DNA from: Tigriopus japonicus
Taxonomy: Eukaryota > Arthropoda > Copepoda > Harpacticoida > Harpacticidae
DNA length: 64,000 nucleotides
Reading direction: 5' to 3'
Assembly: GCA_010645155.1 (NCBI GenBank)
Contig: JAAGOF010000300.1
Location: 312,585-376,584 of the forward strand
Below the pieces are notes generated by a model. It saw only the letters and a program-made list of their open reading frames with translations. It was not told the origin of the DNA and did not search any database. The position numbers were made by a program, and so were the translations under genes. Positions 1 through 13,700 of this stretch are shown piece by piece. Positions within the stretch are counted from its first letter, which is position 1, and each line of letters starts with the position of its first letter.

Positions 1-395
1 TATTGCTATTGATGATGGGGCCTTGGTGAGAGAGGGCTTCGGGCAGGTCGGATACATAAAGATTGAAAAGAATTGGCGATAGTGGATCCCCCTGCGGAAG
101 GCCAATTGATGTGAAGTAGCAGGGGGATAGGTCCTCACCAGAACGAATGGAGCATTTGAGTCCTGCATAGATGTTGGACAGCAGGACGCATATGGAACGC
201 GAAATTCCCCACAGTTGGAGTTTGAGGAATAACCGCGTTCGATCCACCCTGTCGAATGCTTTGGAGAAATCCACAAAGCATCCGTAAACTCTCCTCTTAG
301 TGCTGAAGTTTGCGTGCACAATTTCGTAGAGGAGAGTGGCTGCCGAGGTGGTTGAACGGCTTCTCCGGAAACCGAATTGGAACTCGGGAAGTAAT
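1..395 (-). mobile_element. Non-LTR retrotransposon (LINE) reverse transcriptase fragment
   Basis: Reading the minus strand from about 395 down to base 1 gives one open frame with no stop, typical of a non-LTR retrotransposon reverse transcriptase. Visible blocks in order are QFGFRRSRST near the start, then FVDFSKAFDRVDR (the palm motif with the first catalytic Asp), then GLPQGDPLSPILFNLYVSDL. The downstream YxDD catalytic box would lie beyond base 1, so the fragment is cut by the window edge. Upstream of about 395 the similarity stops abruptly, so the copy is either 5'-truncated or interrupted there. RT of this type performs target-primed reverse transcription. The clade (Jockey, I, RTE or other) cannot be fixed from about 130 residues. 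Confidence 0.88.
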
Positions 396-2625
396 CAAAG
401 CTCTAGACAAAAAAGAGCCAAAGACAGTATAAGATTTTTCTTAATGGTAAAAGAGACCTGGAGGCAAAGAAAGAGCTTGAAGGCTTTAAAAAGAAGTCCA
501 TCAACTCAAAAAGGCAAAGTGATTGGACAGGGACAGGAAAATTACCAAAGTGAACTCGTTCAATGAACTGAAACAACGATGTCAATCAAGCAAATTAAAC
601 TGCACAACTTTACTTTTAACTTTAAAGTTTTGGGAACTGTTTGAAGCCCTTTACATTTGAAATCAAAAATATCGTACAACACAAATTTTGATTTTCACGT
701 AATAGCCATTGTTCAATAAAATAATAATTATATGTAAAAAATAAATGGCTTACTGCATAAACCTTTGTATCAGTTATAAATGGATTTTAATCGGTTGGAC
801 ACTGTCTTAAAAAAACTTCAAAGAATTCGTTCAAAACCCTAATCTTTTTTCTTAAAGATGGTTTTGAGATTGGTCAAAAGTGGCGAAAAAAGAAAAAAAA
901 CGTGTTAAACTTTCGTCCTCTAATCCTGAGTTACTGTACATATCAAGCACCATATATTGCTCTGACAGGGTTCAGTCGGCAATTATTAGGCTAAATGTGT
1001 TCTGTTTCCTAAATTTCTCGTCGACTTTGAATTTGGAAAATAAGTGATAAAAGGTCCGAAATTCTTGAATCAGCATTTGAAGATTGGAAAGCTCATTGGG
1101 CTTTAATTACTTATAAAGACTGATTAATTGAGCAAAACGTCAAGTTGGAAGCCATGTAAAGTGAAGACTTGAGCCAATTTCGGATGGATGAAGCCTTAAT
1201 CGTGTGTGAATGTCCACAAATACCTTTCGGCGCAACATGGAACAATTCAATTGGAAAGACAACGGCGACAGTTCTTGAATAAATTATTTTGACCAAGTCC
1301 GGGAAGAGTTGACTAAAAACCATGTCAAGTTAGCTCTCGTGTTGCAAAGTCATGAAAAACACCCGGTCTGAAAGTAGGTTGCCCTTTCGTGATTCGAGCA
1401 GTATGGAAGTCAACGAGAATCCATGGGCTACCTGAACGTTCACAGAGCCTTGCCGAACAATCATCCCTTGGTATTTGCCGTCTTGACGAGATGTTTGGTC
1501 GACTTCTGCTCTCGGAATAGCTCAAGTCGCCATGACAACCAATCTTTTCGTCGTCCAACCGAGGTTGGAACTTGGGACTGCATTTTCCGTTTGAGGCACG
1601 TGGAAGGAACCTCAGTGAAACACCTGGCCTCAAGACTGATCCGGCCACGACGTCCTTCCCTTTTAAAGCAGACTATATACAATAAAGGGCTATCATAGAG
1701 GTCTAAACGAGGAGAAATGGCGTTGTTCTAAGTTGGATCTTGTCTTGATAAAAAAAGTTGTAGCTTTGACGCGGCTGGACACGGATATAATCTTTCCAAC
1801 CGGTATTCTCATTAAAAAAAACATATTCGCGTGGAAACTACGTGTGCAACGTTTTTACTCTAATATTCGTGTCAAAAGGATACATCGTACTTTGTAAAGG
1901 ACGTCATTCTTTTTTCCTTCTTGCTCTTGAGTTTTACTTACTTCTTGGTATTATTTTACAAAATCCAAGATTTAAGAAAACAAGTAATTACCTAACATAC
2001 TTGGACATACTCCTTCCTCTTTTATCTTTTCAATGGATGTAACGAAAATCGTTGGGCAAAAAAAATGATTTTGCATGTTCACCCGATAACCTAATCTTTT
2101 TCAATGGTATCCTCAAATTTCCATGGCGCTTGTCTAAAAGTGGCCCAATAGGACTCTCTCTTCAGTTTTATTCTTTCCTTTGGTTTCCCTTTATCGCGTT
2201 GTCCTTTACGTATGATTTCGTTGAGCCATCCTCGCGGTAGAGGTTGTTGGTTGGCCATGTGCCAAACGAAGGCTTCTTCTTCGTCTCCTCCTTTTACACC
2301 TTCTTCGTACCTCGTTCGGCCTCGAACCTGGTGTACATAGAGTCAGTGTGCCATCTTGTTCCTCTCCCTCCTTTCGTGATGACCTCAAAAACTGGGACGG
2401 ACGAGAAGGGACTCTAAGCGGGAGGGACCACGAATAGAAAGTGAACAACGAGGGCAAGATTAATTTAGTTGCAGATCGGTATTTGAAAGTGAAAGGCCAT
2501 GTGTGAGTGCCAAGTTTGACATGAGCTCCCGGAACAGCTGATACGTTCCGAATGGTCAATTGAGCGGTACCTTACGATCCCGCCAACCCTTCAGGAATGG
2601 CACGTTCACATTGATGTGATCCAAC
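396..2625. other. Intergenic DNA between LINE fragment and eys
   Basis: No gene is supported here. Short open frames at 1325-1698 lie on both strands over the same bases and show no recognisable domain or codon pattern. The last few hundred bases before 2626 should hold the eys promoter and 5' leader, but no TATA box or initiator stood out. An in-frame TGA lies 9 bases before the eys ATG. Confidence 0.6.
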
Positions 2626-5600
2626 ATGGTCCCACTAGAGCCTTTGATTGTTCTTCTACTTTGCTTGTCTTTGACCCATGGAGAAACAACAACTGACCCA
2701 CCTGAAAATCCGTGCAAGAAGAATCCTTGCGAACATGGTATATGTGTGATCAACGGAACAGGCCCAAGGTAGACATTTACCTCGGAAATCAATCAATTCG
2801 CCGTAACATGTTTAAAACACTAAATTATTCATCTTCTAGGCCTTATCATTGTTATTGCGAAGACGGCTACACTGGAATCAATTGCGCTACAGATTGGAAC
2901 GAATGTTGGAACAACCCTTGTCAGAACGGTGCCACATGTTTGGATTTGGTTGCCAGTTTCAATTGCTCTTGTCCCTCTGGGTTCAGTGGTAATGCTCAAA
3001 AGTATTCTATCTCTTTTTATTGTGTACATGAGGTTTTTCGTGCTGGACTTTCTGTTATGCTGTGATTGATCGCCTTTTGTTGTGCAATCGAAAGAGGTGT
3101 CACATTGGTTGATTCCGGCCTGTCATTCAATCACTGTGCATTGAACAAGACCAAGCGTGTTCAGATCACAAAGACCACAACCATTCATGATCGTAATGTA
3201 CTTGTACTTACCTTTACCCTGGACATGTTGGTTGGTTGGTTGGTTGTCCCCTTTATCCAAGTTTGTCGTGATAATTTCCCCTCAAAAATGGAGGACTTTC
3301 GAGAGGGAAATGTTACTTCTACCATACGTAAGGGTGGTAGCCGTGGTATTGTTGTTTGTTGGTACATTAAAGGAAGCTGGACTTTGGTTGATCAATATAG
3401 GCCAGAGAGAGAGTAAGTAAGAAAGCATTGCGTGTGATTTTTGCACCAATCTGCTACGAAGAAAGGGGGAGAAACTTATCATGAGCCAAGGAATAGTGAC
3501 GGTAGAGTTGTAAAGTCGGTTAATAGTTGTAGTCTCTTGGAAGAATGAACACAAGAGTTCTTCCTCCACATTATGAGTTTTCAAGTCCAAGAGAATGACA
3601 AGAAGACAAACGGCTTCCGTTTCGTGTGGGGCTTCTCATTCAAGGGTTCATTAGAACGAGTAAAATGGGTCAAACCTCAGGGACGTAGCCTGTCATATGT
3701 TGGAGCAACCTTGGCTGCTTTACGTAGACGTTCAAGAGCTCTCAGAGGTTGTATCCAACCGCAATCCATTAACGATCGAACCTTTTCAAATGACCCCTTT
3801 GCCAATCCACCCTTCATGACCTAACTCTATCCAATTATCAAAATCATGTTTTAGGTTCCCTCTGCGAAATTGATATCGATGAGTGTCTGTCCGATCCATG
3901 CTTGAACAATGGAACTTGTTTCGACAATATTGATGGCTTCACGTGCGTATGCCAATTGGGTTTCAGAGGTACGTAATAACCACCTTGTGGAAAGAAGAAC
4001 GATATTTGAAACCGGTTTGTAGTTTGACAAGTTTCAATCAACATGTTTTCTGTCATGCTCGAAAATTGTAAAAAGTGTCTGTATGTACGTGTGTAAAAAT
4101 GGAATTAAAACTAACATAATCCAATTTTGATATAGAGAGGTACTAAAAGATTGGTAGATAAGATTTCCATTTCTTTGCTATTGCGGATAGATTTTAGGAG
4201 CTGTTGCTGAGGTAATTATTTAGACCTGCCTTCGATTCTGCTCTTTTTATCCCTCTTAATTGTGTATCATGATTCAATACGTTTTCTTTGCATTACTCTC
4301 AGAACTTTCTCAAATTATGATAAAACATCCTATCAACTTTCAAAATCTTGTTAAGCTGGGGTAAATTTCCCGCTAACCCTGTCTGCACTTAAACCCAAAG
4401 GCTCTTGGGAGTTAGAACAACTTTCCCATTCGTGTTCGTGCAGTAAAGTGCACGTTGCAAATAATGACTGGCAAAAAGGCCTGCATTTCGAGAGAAAGTT
4501 GCATGGAAATATGAGAATGATCACGCAACCAGGTATACGTATGAATAGATGGCTTGTTCTTCAACATTAAATCTTCGTCCTTGCAGGCCTAAATTGTGAG
4601 ATTGATGTGTCCGTGTGCAATGCTAGTTCCCCGTGGAGCAATAACACCGAGGACAAAAAATGTCAAAACGGCGGATTGTGCGTTGATGGATGGGGCACAG
4701 ATTTCTCGTGCGAATGCGTTTCAGGTAAGGATTGCCGCCGCTAGCAAACAATTGGATCAACAAGGTGTGTGGTTCCAAGAAGGCTTCATTCAACTCTTTT
4801 TTTCCAGTAATAAAGCGAAAGTTTCATGTTTGCAAACTTACCTGCCACTTTTTTAAAGTCAAGTTTGGCACTTTCAGGTTGGTCTGGAACCCATTGTGAG
4901 GAGGACATTGACGAATGCACAACAAGTAGTCCTTGTCTTAATGGAGGAATGTGCATGAACATGCCAGGCTTTTATATTTGCTCATGCCCTTTTGGTAAGT
5001 TGTCCCATGCATCCATTTACTCAAAGATCAACTTAAATCATGATTGAATACTTTTTCCTTGGGGCATAGGGTTTGCTGGTACAAACTGCGAAGTGGAACT
5101 TGAGAAGTGTGATTCCAATCCATGTGAAAATGACGCCTTGTGTTTTTTGGTGGACGATTCATTTCAATGTTATTGTGTGCCAGACTACCACGGACCTCGT
5201 TGCCAATATAAATATGATGATTGCGCTCTTCCCCCTTTCCCAAAGTAATTCTTATAATAGTATTTTTTAGAATTCAAACGTTGCATCCATTCATTCATTC
5301 ATTCATTTATTTGTTTTAATTGAAAATTCAGATGCTTGAACGATGGGAGGTGTTTAGATGGAATCGACGACTTTGGTTGTTCGTGTCCCAGCGAATTTAA
5401 AGGCAAAACGTGTCAATGTACCTTGGATGACGATTCGGATGAATGCTTGTCATTTGACCTTTCGGTTTTTTTGGGAACAGATCCAAGTCATAGGGATGAC
5501 GAAGATACAACTACCCCGACAACCACATCAATTACCATTACGACAATTGCCACTACAACTCAAGATTTGAGTACCTTGGAACTTGATGTCGATTATGAAT

Positions 5601-8600
5601 ATCTTGAAGATCAAACCTCTACCGACATATCATCATCGTCCACTGAAGTGACGGAATCAACCCCTCACACTTCACCCAGCGAAGAAGAGGATAATGAAAC
5701 CACAATAAAATCAATCCAAGTCGATCGTTTGGATGAGACTGTTCCAGAACTGGACCCATCCCTTCAACCCATATCAGGCCTTGAACCTCACATGGAGATG
5801 GACATCGATTCGGAATTCTCAGTCACGCCCATTTTACCCGAGTTCCCAACCAGCACCAGCGTGTACAATGGGACCGATTTGCCTCCAGCGACTTCAGTCT
5901 TCATTTATGAACCTTCAAGCACCGACATAACCACCAAAAGTTTCTTAGCCGGTGATGATTTTATCATCACAACCTCGCCAGGTTACGATAAAGATGACCG
6001 AGGATTAGATGTGGGTTCAATCATCATTCAACCAACTGCCATGTCCACCATCCCTGTGACAGTGATAAGTCAAGTTTCTTTGGACATTGTCTCCACGCCA
6101 ATGTTAACACCGACCTCGAGCGCCACCATTCCTGTCACTATTGAACAAACACCAACTCCAAGCATTACTGAAGTTGAGGAAGACGAGGAAGACCTTAAAG
6201 TCACCACCAAAGATCCCAATATTTTGGAACAAGAAATTGATGTCGATGAGTCAACAGACGATAATGAAACCATAGAAGATTCAACCGTGACCGACAGTGC
6301 GCAGCAATGGACTGTCCCTAGTTTCGCTGAAGATACTACTGAAGAACCAACTTCGACTGTAACCACTACATCCACTTCAACCACTACTGATGCCAAACCA
6401 GATTTGGAGATGGATATTCCAGAGGACGTTGAGGTTGACGTCAATGACGATGAAGAGACAAGAGTTATTGGAACAACTACAGAGCCTCTAGTTTCTAGTG
6501 AAACATCTCCAGATCAAGATGGATCTCTCTCAGTAGAAAACCTGACCAATGTTCAATGCGAAAACTTGGTTTGCAAAAATGGCGGAGTTTGTTTGAACAC
6601 ATTACAAGGAGCTCGTTGCCATTGCGCGCTAAGATATCGGGGGGCTCAATGTGAAGAGGAACTTCATGTAGATACCCCTGGATTTCTCGGACATTCGTTG
6701 CTAGTTCATAAGCTGGAACAGAATATCAGTTTGTCAGAAGCGCCTTTTTCGCTTCGATTGAGCTTCCAATCATCCAGTCCAGTTGGTGTAATTTTTTACA
6801 CCACAGGTAAGCTATGGAATTAATCGATTTCAATTTCAAACCGTATTGCAGTAGAATTGCTTTTTGGTTTCCAGAACAAACTGGCCAAGTGAAAGTGGTC
6901 GCTTACATTCAAGAAGGGATCCTTCATCTTCGAGTGAATTGTGGACCTCAACACATTTTATTTTCTGAGCCATCGCAACGAGTAGACACGGGTTACGTGC
7001 AGAATTTGGATCTGACACTTTCCATCTTGGAGGACAATTGCGTTACAGAAATTAAATTAAACGATACCCATACTATGAGAGGAGAGCAGGAATTGGGATC
7101 ACCAATGCCTAATCAGCCCAACATTATCTACTTTGGGCAAATGTCCAAAACACATGGCGTCGAGGAGGACGTTTATTATCATGGGTTCCAAGGATGCATG
7201 AAGCAGTTGCAGGTTTGTTGCGTGCCAAGATGAATGTTTCAAAGCAAATCCAATTTTCTCTCTATTGAGAGCACGCTTCTCTTTTGCAGATAAATGGTCT
7301 TGCAGTTGAATTATACCAAGAAGCCTCATCAGGACGAGACGTAGTCGAGTGTCAGTCTGCTGTCTGTGCATTGAAACCTTGCAAAAATGGAGCAATTTGC
7401 ACGCAACACGATTCGAGTGGATCTTGGTTTTGCAATTGTCCTCCTGGTTTCGCAGGGCCTCTATGCGAGCGATTGGTTTGCGACACTAACCCTTGTCAAT
7501 CAGGTGGCACTTGTTTAGGAAGCAAAGTTGGGCCTGGATTCATTTGCTTGTGCCCTGCTGGAACTATTGGAGCACTCTGCGAAAAGAGTAAGGGCTGGAA
7601 CCTTCGAATGGGACAAAACCTGATTTTCACTCTCAAGATGGGGCTGGAATTTCTCTTTTCAGACTTCAATATCACGCAACCTTCTTTCACGACCTCGGTG
7701 GGAGGCTACTCCTCTTATTTGGCCTATGGCATCGATTCACAGGACGTCAGTCTCACCTTTGAGACTCAATTCCATTTTGTGGCCTCGAATTCGGGCCAAA
7801 TTGCTCTTTTGTTCTTTCTGGGACAACATGGGATCAATGGGTATGGAGCTGACTACATGGCTGTGAGTTACGTCAAAGGCCATATTCTTCTCACTTGGGA
7901 TCTAGGTTCAGGTACTGGAGAAATTTGAAATCACCATTTCAAGATAGGAAGTCTTTGCTATAATTGAGTCCATCCTTTTGAAGGTCCTCGACGAATTTTC
8001 ACGTCTCAACCGATCGATTACCGCTACGTTATGCATTCAGTTCGCTTTGGGCGCTACGGAAAGCGAGGTTGGTTGCAAGTAGATCAGTTCCCAAATATCA
8101 CAGGAAAAGCACCGGGTTCCAACGAGTTTCTTAATGGGACTTCTAAAGTATTTTTGGGTGGCCATGAAATCCACAATTTCACGTTCTTGCCCCATGACCT
8201 CCCGGTTCATCGAGGTTTTGAGGGCTGCATCTTCGATTTCTCCATGAAATCGTCCTCTTCCGTATTACCAATAATTCCGTTACAATCAATGGTCAATCTC
8301 AAAAAAGTGCAAGGCCGAAACATTCAAGAATGCTATCAAGACATTTGCTCCACAAAACCTTGTCAAAGAGGAGGTACCTGTATTGGATATGGAGCTTCAT
8401 TCACGTATGTTGCAATATTTTAACTTGACGTCCATTTCAAAAAAGTTAATTGATTAATGAGATCCTTGCAGATGTTCATGTCCGGATGGATGGTTTGGAG
8501 TTCGATGTCAAGAAGAAACGAGCCTTTGTACAACTGGCAAACACAAGTGTTCCAAGGACTCCGAGTGTTCCCTTCATCTAAATGGAACCTACTTTTGCAA

Positions 8601-10331
8601 GTGTCCATTTGGAAAAACCGGAAAATATTGCACAGAGAGTAGGTTCTTACATTGAAATTCTTCATTATTTAATTGCTTCAAAATTATCTGCTCTGTTAAT
8701 TTCTAGGTTTGGACGTATCTGATGCACGATTAGGAAGTCCCTACTCCCAATTATGGATTAATTTGACGACAAACCTTCGACAAATGTCCGTGTTTTCAAT
8801 GGAAATCAAGCCCGAGTCCACGGAAGGAATGCTTTTATTCCTGGGCCAATCTCGGGACTTTTTCAACGCAGATTTTTTCTCCCTCTCGCTCCAAAATGGC
8901 AGTTTAGTATTGGCCATGTCCTTGGGAGGTCCTAGGAGCGCTTTTGGGAATGTTCTCACTTTGAGTCTCTGTTGCATTAAGACAAATGAGTGGAACCAAA
9001 TTGAAGCAGGTCGAACTGGTCGAGATGCCTTCCTGAAGCTGAATGGCCAGAATGCCGTCGGTCGATTCCATCTGGATCTCCTCAGTCTTGATGTGGAACC
9101 GATTCTTCATCTAGGTACAACAATTATTACCAATGTTTTCTCATGACTGAGGTTTTACATGAAATCTATCAATTTTTTACCCAATAGGAAACATTAAAGA
9201 GGATTGTCGACAATATCTTGGTGAATTGGATTTCCAACCCAACACATACCAAGGATGTCTCAGAAACATTCAGGTAAACAACCATTGGCATCCATTACGT
9301 CCCAGTTTTGGTTGGAACGGTTGGGACGTGTTTGATTGCGATGGAACTGCTTGTGGGAAGGAGCGATGCCAGAGACGTGGCACTTGCGACCTCAACGAGG
9401 ACAAAAGTGGAGGCTTTGAGTGCCAATGCAATGAACCGTTTCATGGTCGAGAGTGTGAAGTCCATGAGCTCTGCGAAGGCTCTGACGGATGTAGAAACGG
9501 AGCGAGTTGCGAAGTTATTGATCAGGAGATCAAGTGCAATTGTCCTTTTGGTTTTGAAGGACAGAAATGTCAGAATGGTAAGACATCGATTCGATTTTAA
9601 CAAAGGTTGCCTCAAAGTCTTGATTACTGGAGTTCAAATTGCTTTGTCAGATATTTCCGTGGATGTTCCCAAGCTACTGGGCGATGGGTATCTCTCGTAT
9701 GACACCGGTAGCAGTGAGGCTTTCAAAGATGAGACATCACTCAGCTTGGACATCCACACTAATGTGTCTGATGGGCTGATTCTTTGGATTGGTCAGGTGA
9801 GCCTAGCACTCCAAGCCTGATGCCTATCTCTAACAACTTACCAAACCCTTGTTCTTCCCTTTTGTATTCACGTTTCATGATTCTTGTTTGACTTCATAGG
9901 ACGTGTCCAACGACGACTATTTGGGCTTTGGCCTCAAAGAGGGCATGCTCCATTTAGTGTGGAACCTTGGATGGCTTTCTCGAAGTGAACTCACCATCCC
10001 CAATCCGCTTCTCAACGATGGTAAATGGCATTCGATCTCCGTCAGTCGAACTAATCAGAACTTGGAGCTTCGTTTGGATGGAACACTCTTCGGGAGTCGA
10101 GTGACTGGAAGTTTTTCCGAGCTCAATGTGGATCCTGTGGTTTATTTGGGAGGCTCGAACTTTGATCTCCCCACTTTGGATTTGACTCGTGGCCACTTTG
10201 ACGAGCGTTTCCAAGGATGTTTACGCGATGTCATCATCCAAGGTGAGAAAGTCAATCTCCAATCAGACAACAAAGTGAGTGGAGGCAATGTCCACGAGTG
10301 CTCCTCAACATCAGGCACATCCTCATCTTGA
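2626..10331 (+). CDS. eys: Eyes shut/Spacemaker-like secreted EGF-laminin G protein (16 exons)
   Basis: Exons: 2626-2768, 2840-2988, 3855-3968, 4587-4724, 4878-4994, 5070-5244, 5332-6806, 6875-7212, 7290-7587, 7663-7911, 7984-8404, 8472-8638, 8707-9114, 9188-9577, 9651-9796, 9900-10331. Total 5160 nt, 1719 aa, all GT-AG introns with phases that match. An in-frame TGA 9 nt upstream supports the start. Residues 1-20 are a signal peptide (hydrophobic core [10 protein letters not shown]). EGF domains 1-7 fill about 29-310, several with the DIDEC calcium-binding signature. A Ser/Thr- and acid-rich stretch follows (about 320-675). EGF8 is near 685-720, then LamG1 (725-900), EGF9-10, LamG2 (985-1175), EGF11-12, LamG3 (1263-1455), EGF13-14 and LamG4 (1530-1712). 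No transmembrane segment or Crumbs-type tail follows LamG4; the protein ends in a short Ser/Thr run. Fourteen EGF and four LamG domains in this order match Drosophila Eyes shut, a secreted matrix protein that opens the space between rhabdomeres. Crumbs is the main alternative but has a membrane anchor. Confidence 0.87.
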
Positions 10332-10400
10332 TCTGGCAGTCTCATCATCAAACCAATTCGTCACCCAATAACCAATTCATGCTACGTGAACAGACCAGTT

Positions 10401-10449
10401 CGTGAGTGAGCGAGCAAGAGAGAAAGAGAGAGAGAGAGAAGGAGAGAGC
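10401..10449. repeat. GA-rich microsatellite in eys 3' region
   Basis: Purine-rich (GA)n and GAGC tract about 70 bases after the eys stop codon, probably within the 3' UTR. Confidence 0.8.
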
Positions 10450-10695
10450 GAAGGGCTCCCCTCCTCATCTCGATAGTTCCTGTGTACCTACCTGAAATGA
10501 GTCTATCTGACTTGGATCAGAGACAAGCGGAGACAATGAGACAGTGAGACGGTGACTCGATCGAGTTTTGTCTTAATGATTTCGTCACGCCTTTTCAACT
10601 AATTCGAACACTAAGGGAGCCAACCCCCCCATCACCAGAAAACAGGGGATTCAAAACCACCAGGTCGATAGAAATCAAAATGCTTCCAGAACCTG

Positions 10696-10701
10696 AATAA
10701 A
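10696..10701 (+). terminator. Candidate eys polyadenylation signal
   Basis: AATAAA about 365 bases downstream of the eys stop. It is the first canonical hexamer noticed on the sense strand after the gene. Use in vivo is inferred only. Confidence 0.45.
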
Positions 10702-13700
10702 ACATGAATAATAACATATCACCAACCAACCAGGCCCAAGCATTATCAATTCGTCACGATACACTCACGTTCGTTCGTTCGTTCATTCATGATCTTATTG
10801 GGACATCTTTCCAATTTATATTGAAAGTTGTTTTTCTCGGGGTTGTGTTGGCCCATCTAAGATAAAGTGCAGGGCAAAATTTGAGCTTCTTTTGAGTGTC
10901 TTCCTTTTCTCCAGGTCATTAGCACTTCTTAGTTTATGATCACTTTTCCCATCAGGATGGGACCTCTGTCAACCCTGAACAAGGCAGTGGTTTAGGTATT
11001 CTCAAAAACCAGTCAAGTTTCAAAGCCTCCATGAAACGAAGAGTCTGTGCAAATGATCGGGGAAGACCTTTGGGGAAAGAAACCACGAACTCAGTAGGGA
11101 AGGCGGCTAATGTGTGGATTCTTCGAGACAAAGTAGATGATTTTGGGGTTCAATTTCAGAAAAACAGCCGTTGGAGCCCTCCTTTAAGCCTTACCGCTAA
11201 CGCGTACTATGTCATACATCTTGGGGGAAAAACTGAGCCCACGCAAATAAAGGTAAACATGTTTCTTTCAACGATAACACTGCTTCCTGACGTCCTGTTC
11301 AAATGTGTGGAACTCGTTCCAAGTCCGTTTCTTTATCAGCATAAGGAACCTCAGTAGTATATTGGTGATGGTGGGATTGTATTGATTGTGGTCGGACCGA
11401 GTCACTCATAATGGAAAGCTTGAGCCTAATTCTCTCCATTCGATATAATATCTGCGGAACAGGAGCAATTTAGATAAGGGCTCTTCGTTAGAATGTTGGG
11501 GGCTGCTGGCGAGCACCACACGCAGAACCAGAGTAGTTGTACAAAGATGGTGCTTCTAAAGATCTAGAATGAGCAAAGCGACATTTATCGATTGCACCTT
11601 GGTGAAATTACAACATACCGTATTTCTTAAGGGACCATGTTGAAGTCGGAAAGTTTTTTCACTTCTCTTGATCGAGAGCTCTAGACACTTGCTTGTCTAC
11701 TCGCTCGGTGAGCCATCCTTGTAGAGTGACTTTTCTTGTCAAAGGTTGAGAAGAGCGCCAATGGTTCTGGGATGGTCGTCTAACCGTATACTATTGGGTG
11801 ATGGTCGATGGTCGATGGCCAGTGGTCATAGTTTTACATTTGGCGTCAATCTGTCGCCTTATAACGCCCAGTAAAACTTCGGCTTAACTGATCTTATGGA
11901 TGTCATGGTCCAAGCCGAAAAATGAACGCCCCAAAAACGCGCTCATCCATCACCCTCAGTTATGAATCAAAACCTATCAGCTACTTTGCGCAAATGAACA
12001 TGTCTAAACGGATGCATTTTCAAAATGGGATTGAGTTAGCAGAAGTAATCTTTGGCAGATTAGTATTCGTAGTAGAAGTTGTTGTTGTTGTTTTCGCTCG
12101 CAAATGGCCAACCAAATCTATGAAGATTAAATCTTGCTCTCGAAATATGCAAAGAAGGCTTTTTACCCACTCGCTCTTTCGCCTTTTTCCCTCTGTCCCC
12201 TGCTTTTTTGTACTACTTCCACGGAACAAGGTGGACCATTATCAGCATAATGACTCTATGGTTTTGATTAAGCTTACTTGCACAAACAGCAAAAAGAACC
12301 CTTAACGACCAAAGACGTCACAAAAGCTTTAAGTGGTCTTGATCATAAACTCAATTTGGACTCAAATGAACAATTTACGAACCAGAACTATGTCTGTTGT
12401 GATGAGCAGCGTATCGTTCATTGATGTTGAACGTTTTTTTGTGCCTACCTGTATCTGTCGCAGCTCTGGAACAAGTTCATCCATGTCTCAGGCTCATCAA
12501 GGTGGTGTTCATTTCCAGTCCATTTGCAATCGCAAAACCACCGTGGTCCTCCGTGTACATTTCCTAAAGCTATAAGATAATGCCATTGAATGCGATAAGT
12601 TTTTGGGTGGTTTTGCACACAAACTCAAGCTAGTCAGGCCAAGAAGGACTGGGTGTAGTAGGAACAGTGTATCACTCTGTTTATCTCTCAATGAGGGAGG
12701 AGACCCTCTATTTGTCCAGACCCTTAAAATCTATATGCCTGTGTGTAATTTTCATCAAGAACCAGAGGTTACTCTCTCTTTATTGATATTGAGCATATCC
12801 TTCGATTGCATTTCACTACCTTATAGATACCACTGACGTCAATTAATCATATAGGCTAAATGGTCGGATTGTATGAACTGTACATTATTCCACGGTTGTG
12901 TTTGGCGTGTAATTAATGAATTTAAATCGGAGCATTCTTGTTTGTTCCCTGTGCTGCATTGCCTTGACGATTGTATTTTATTTGAACCTGACATAGGAAG
13001 ACGTTGCTCGCGAAGAAGAGGACGAAGCGTTCATTATCTTATCGGGAAGCCGACTCAATTCCCGAATTGGGAGCTTCAAGTTCATCGCCGAGAAACTCTG
13101 AGCTTGGACGAAAGAAGCAAACCTACCTACGACATTGGTGCATCATAGGCACTACGCCTCCTTGAGCTAATTTGACACTTCATCGACGAGGAGACATGTT
13201 GATAATAGCTAGCAAAAATCGCAGCTATTCTGCAGCTATCGCGTGGGCCTAATTGCCCCGCCATAGATCGCAGGGTGACTGCAATCAGTCCAATTTTTCG
13301 CTTCGTTGCCCCTCTCTCCCTCTGACTTGCAATAGAAGTGGAACTTTAGAACAAAACTATGGCCAGGCCCTTAAACCTCGGATTGAGCAACCTCCATTTT
13401 CAGTCCCTATTAAGACTCACAAAACGAAAGTAGGGATGACCAAATCGAGCTGAGTGGTGTCATTTTGAAAATGGAAGTCTCGAGGATTGGGAGTAAATAT
13501 TCAGCTAGCCATCCAACCAACCAACAAAACGACGGACGAGCAAACGGACCTGCTGTGCCTGATATCTTTATATTCCCCTATTCCATCTCAACAACGAGCA
13601 ACAACTGTCCCTCAAGCAGGCAGACGATCATTGGCTCTCCCCGCCTATATTAAGACATCAACCAGGCTTATCTTTGAAAAAGAGATTGGCTTTTAGACAT

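Noticed and set aside
2206..2559. Arginine-rich minus-strand frame just upstream of eys
   Set aside because: Composition reflects a CTT/CTC-rich tract; no family resemblance and it lies in the likely promoter or leader of eys.
6070..6444. Ser/Val-rich minus-strand frame
   Set aside because: It is the antisense shadow of the Thr/Ser-rich eys exon.
2626..10331. Reading the EGF/LamG gene as crumbs
   Set aside because: No transmembrane segment or conserved short cytoplasmic tail, and the 14 EGF plus 4 LamG order fits Eyes shut better.
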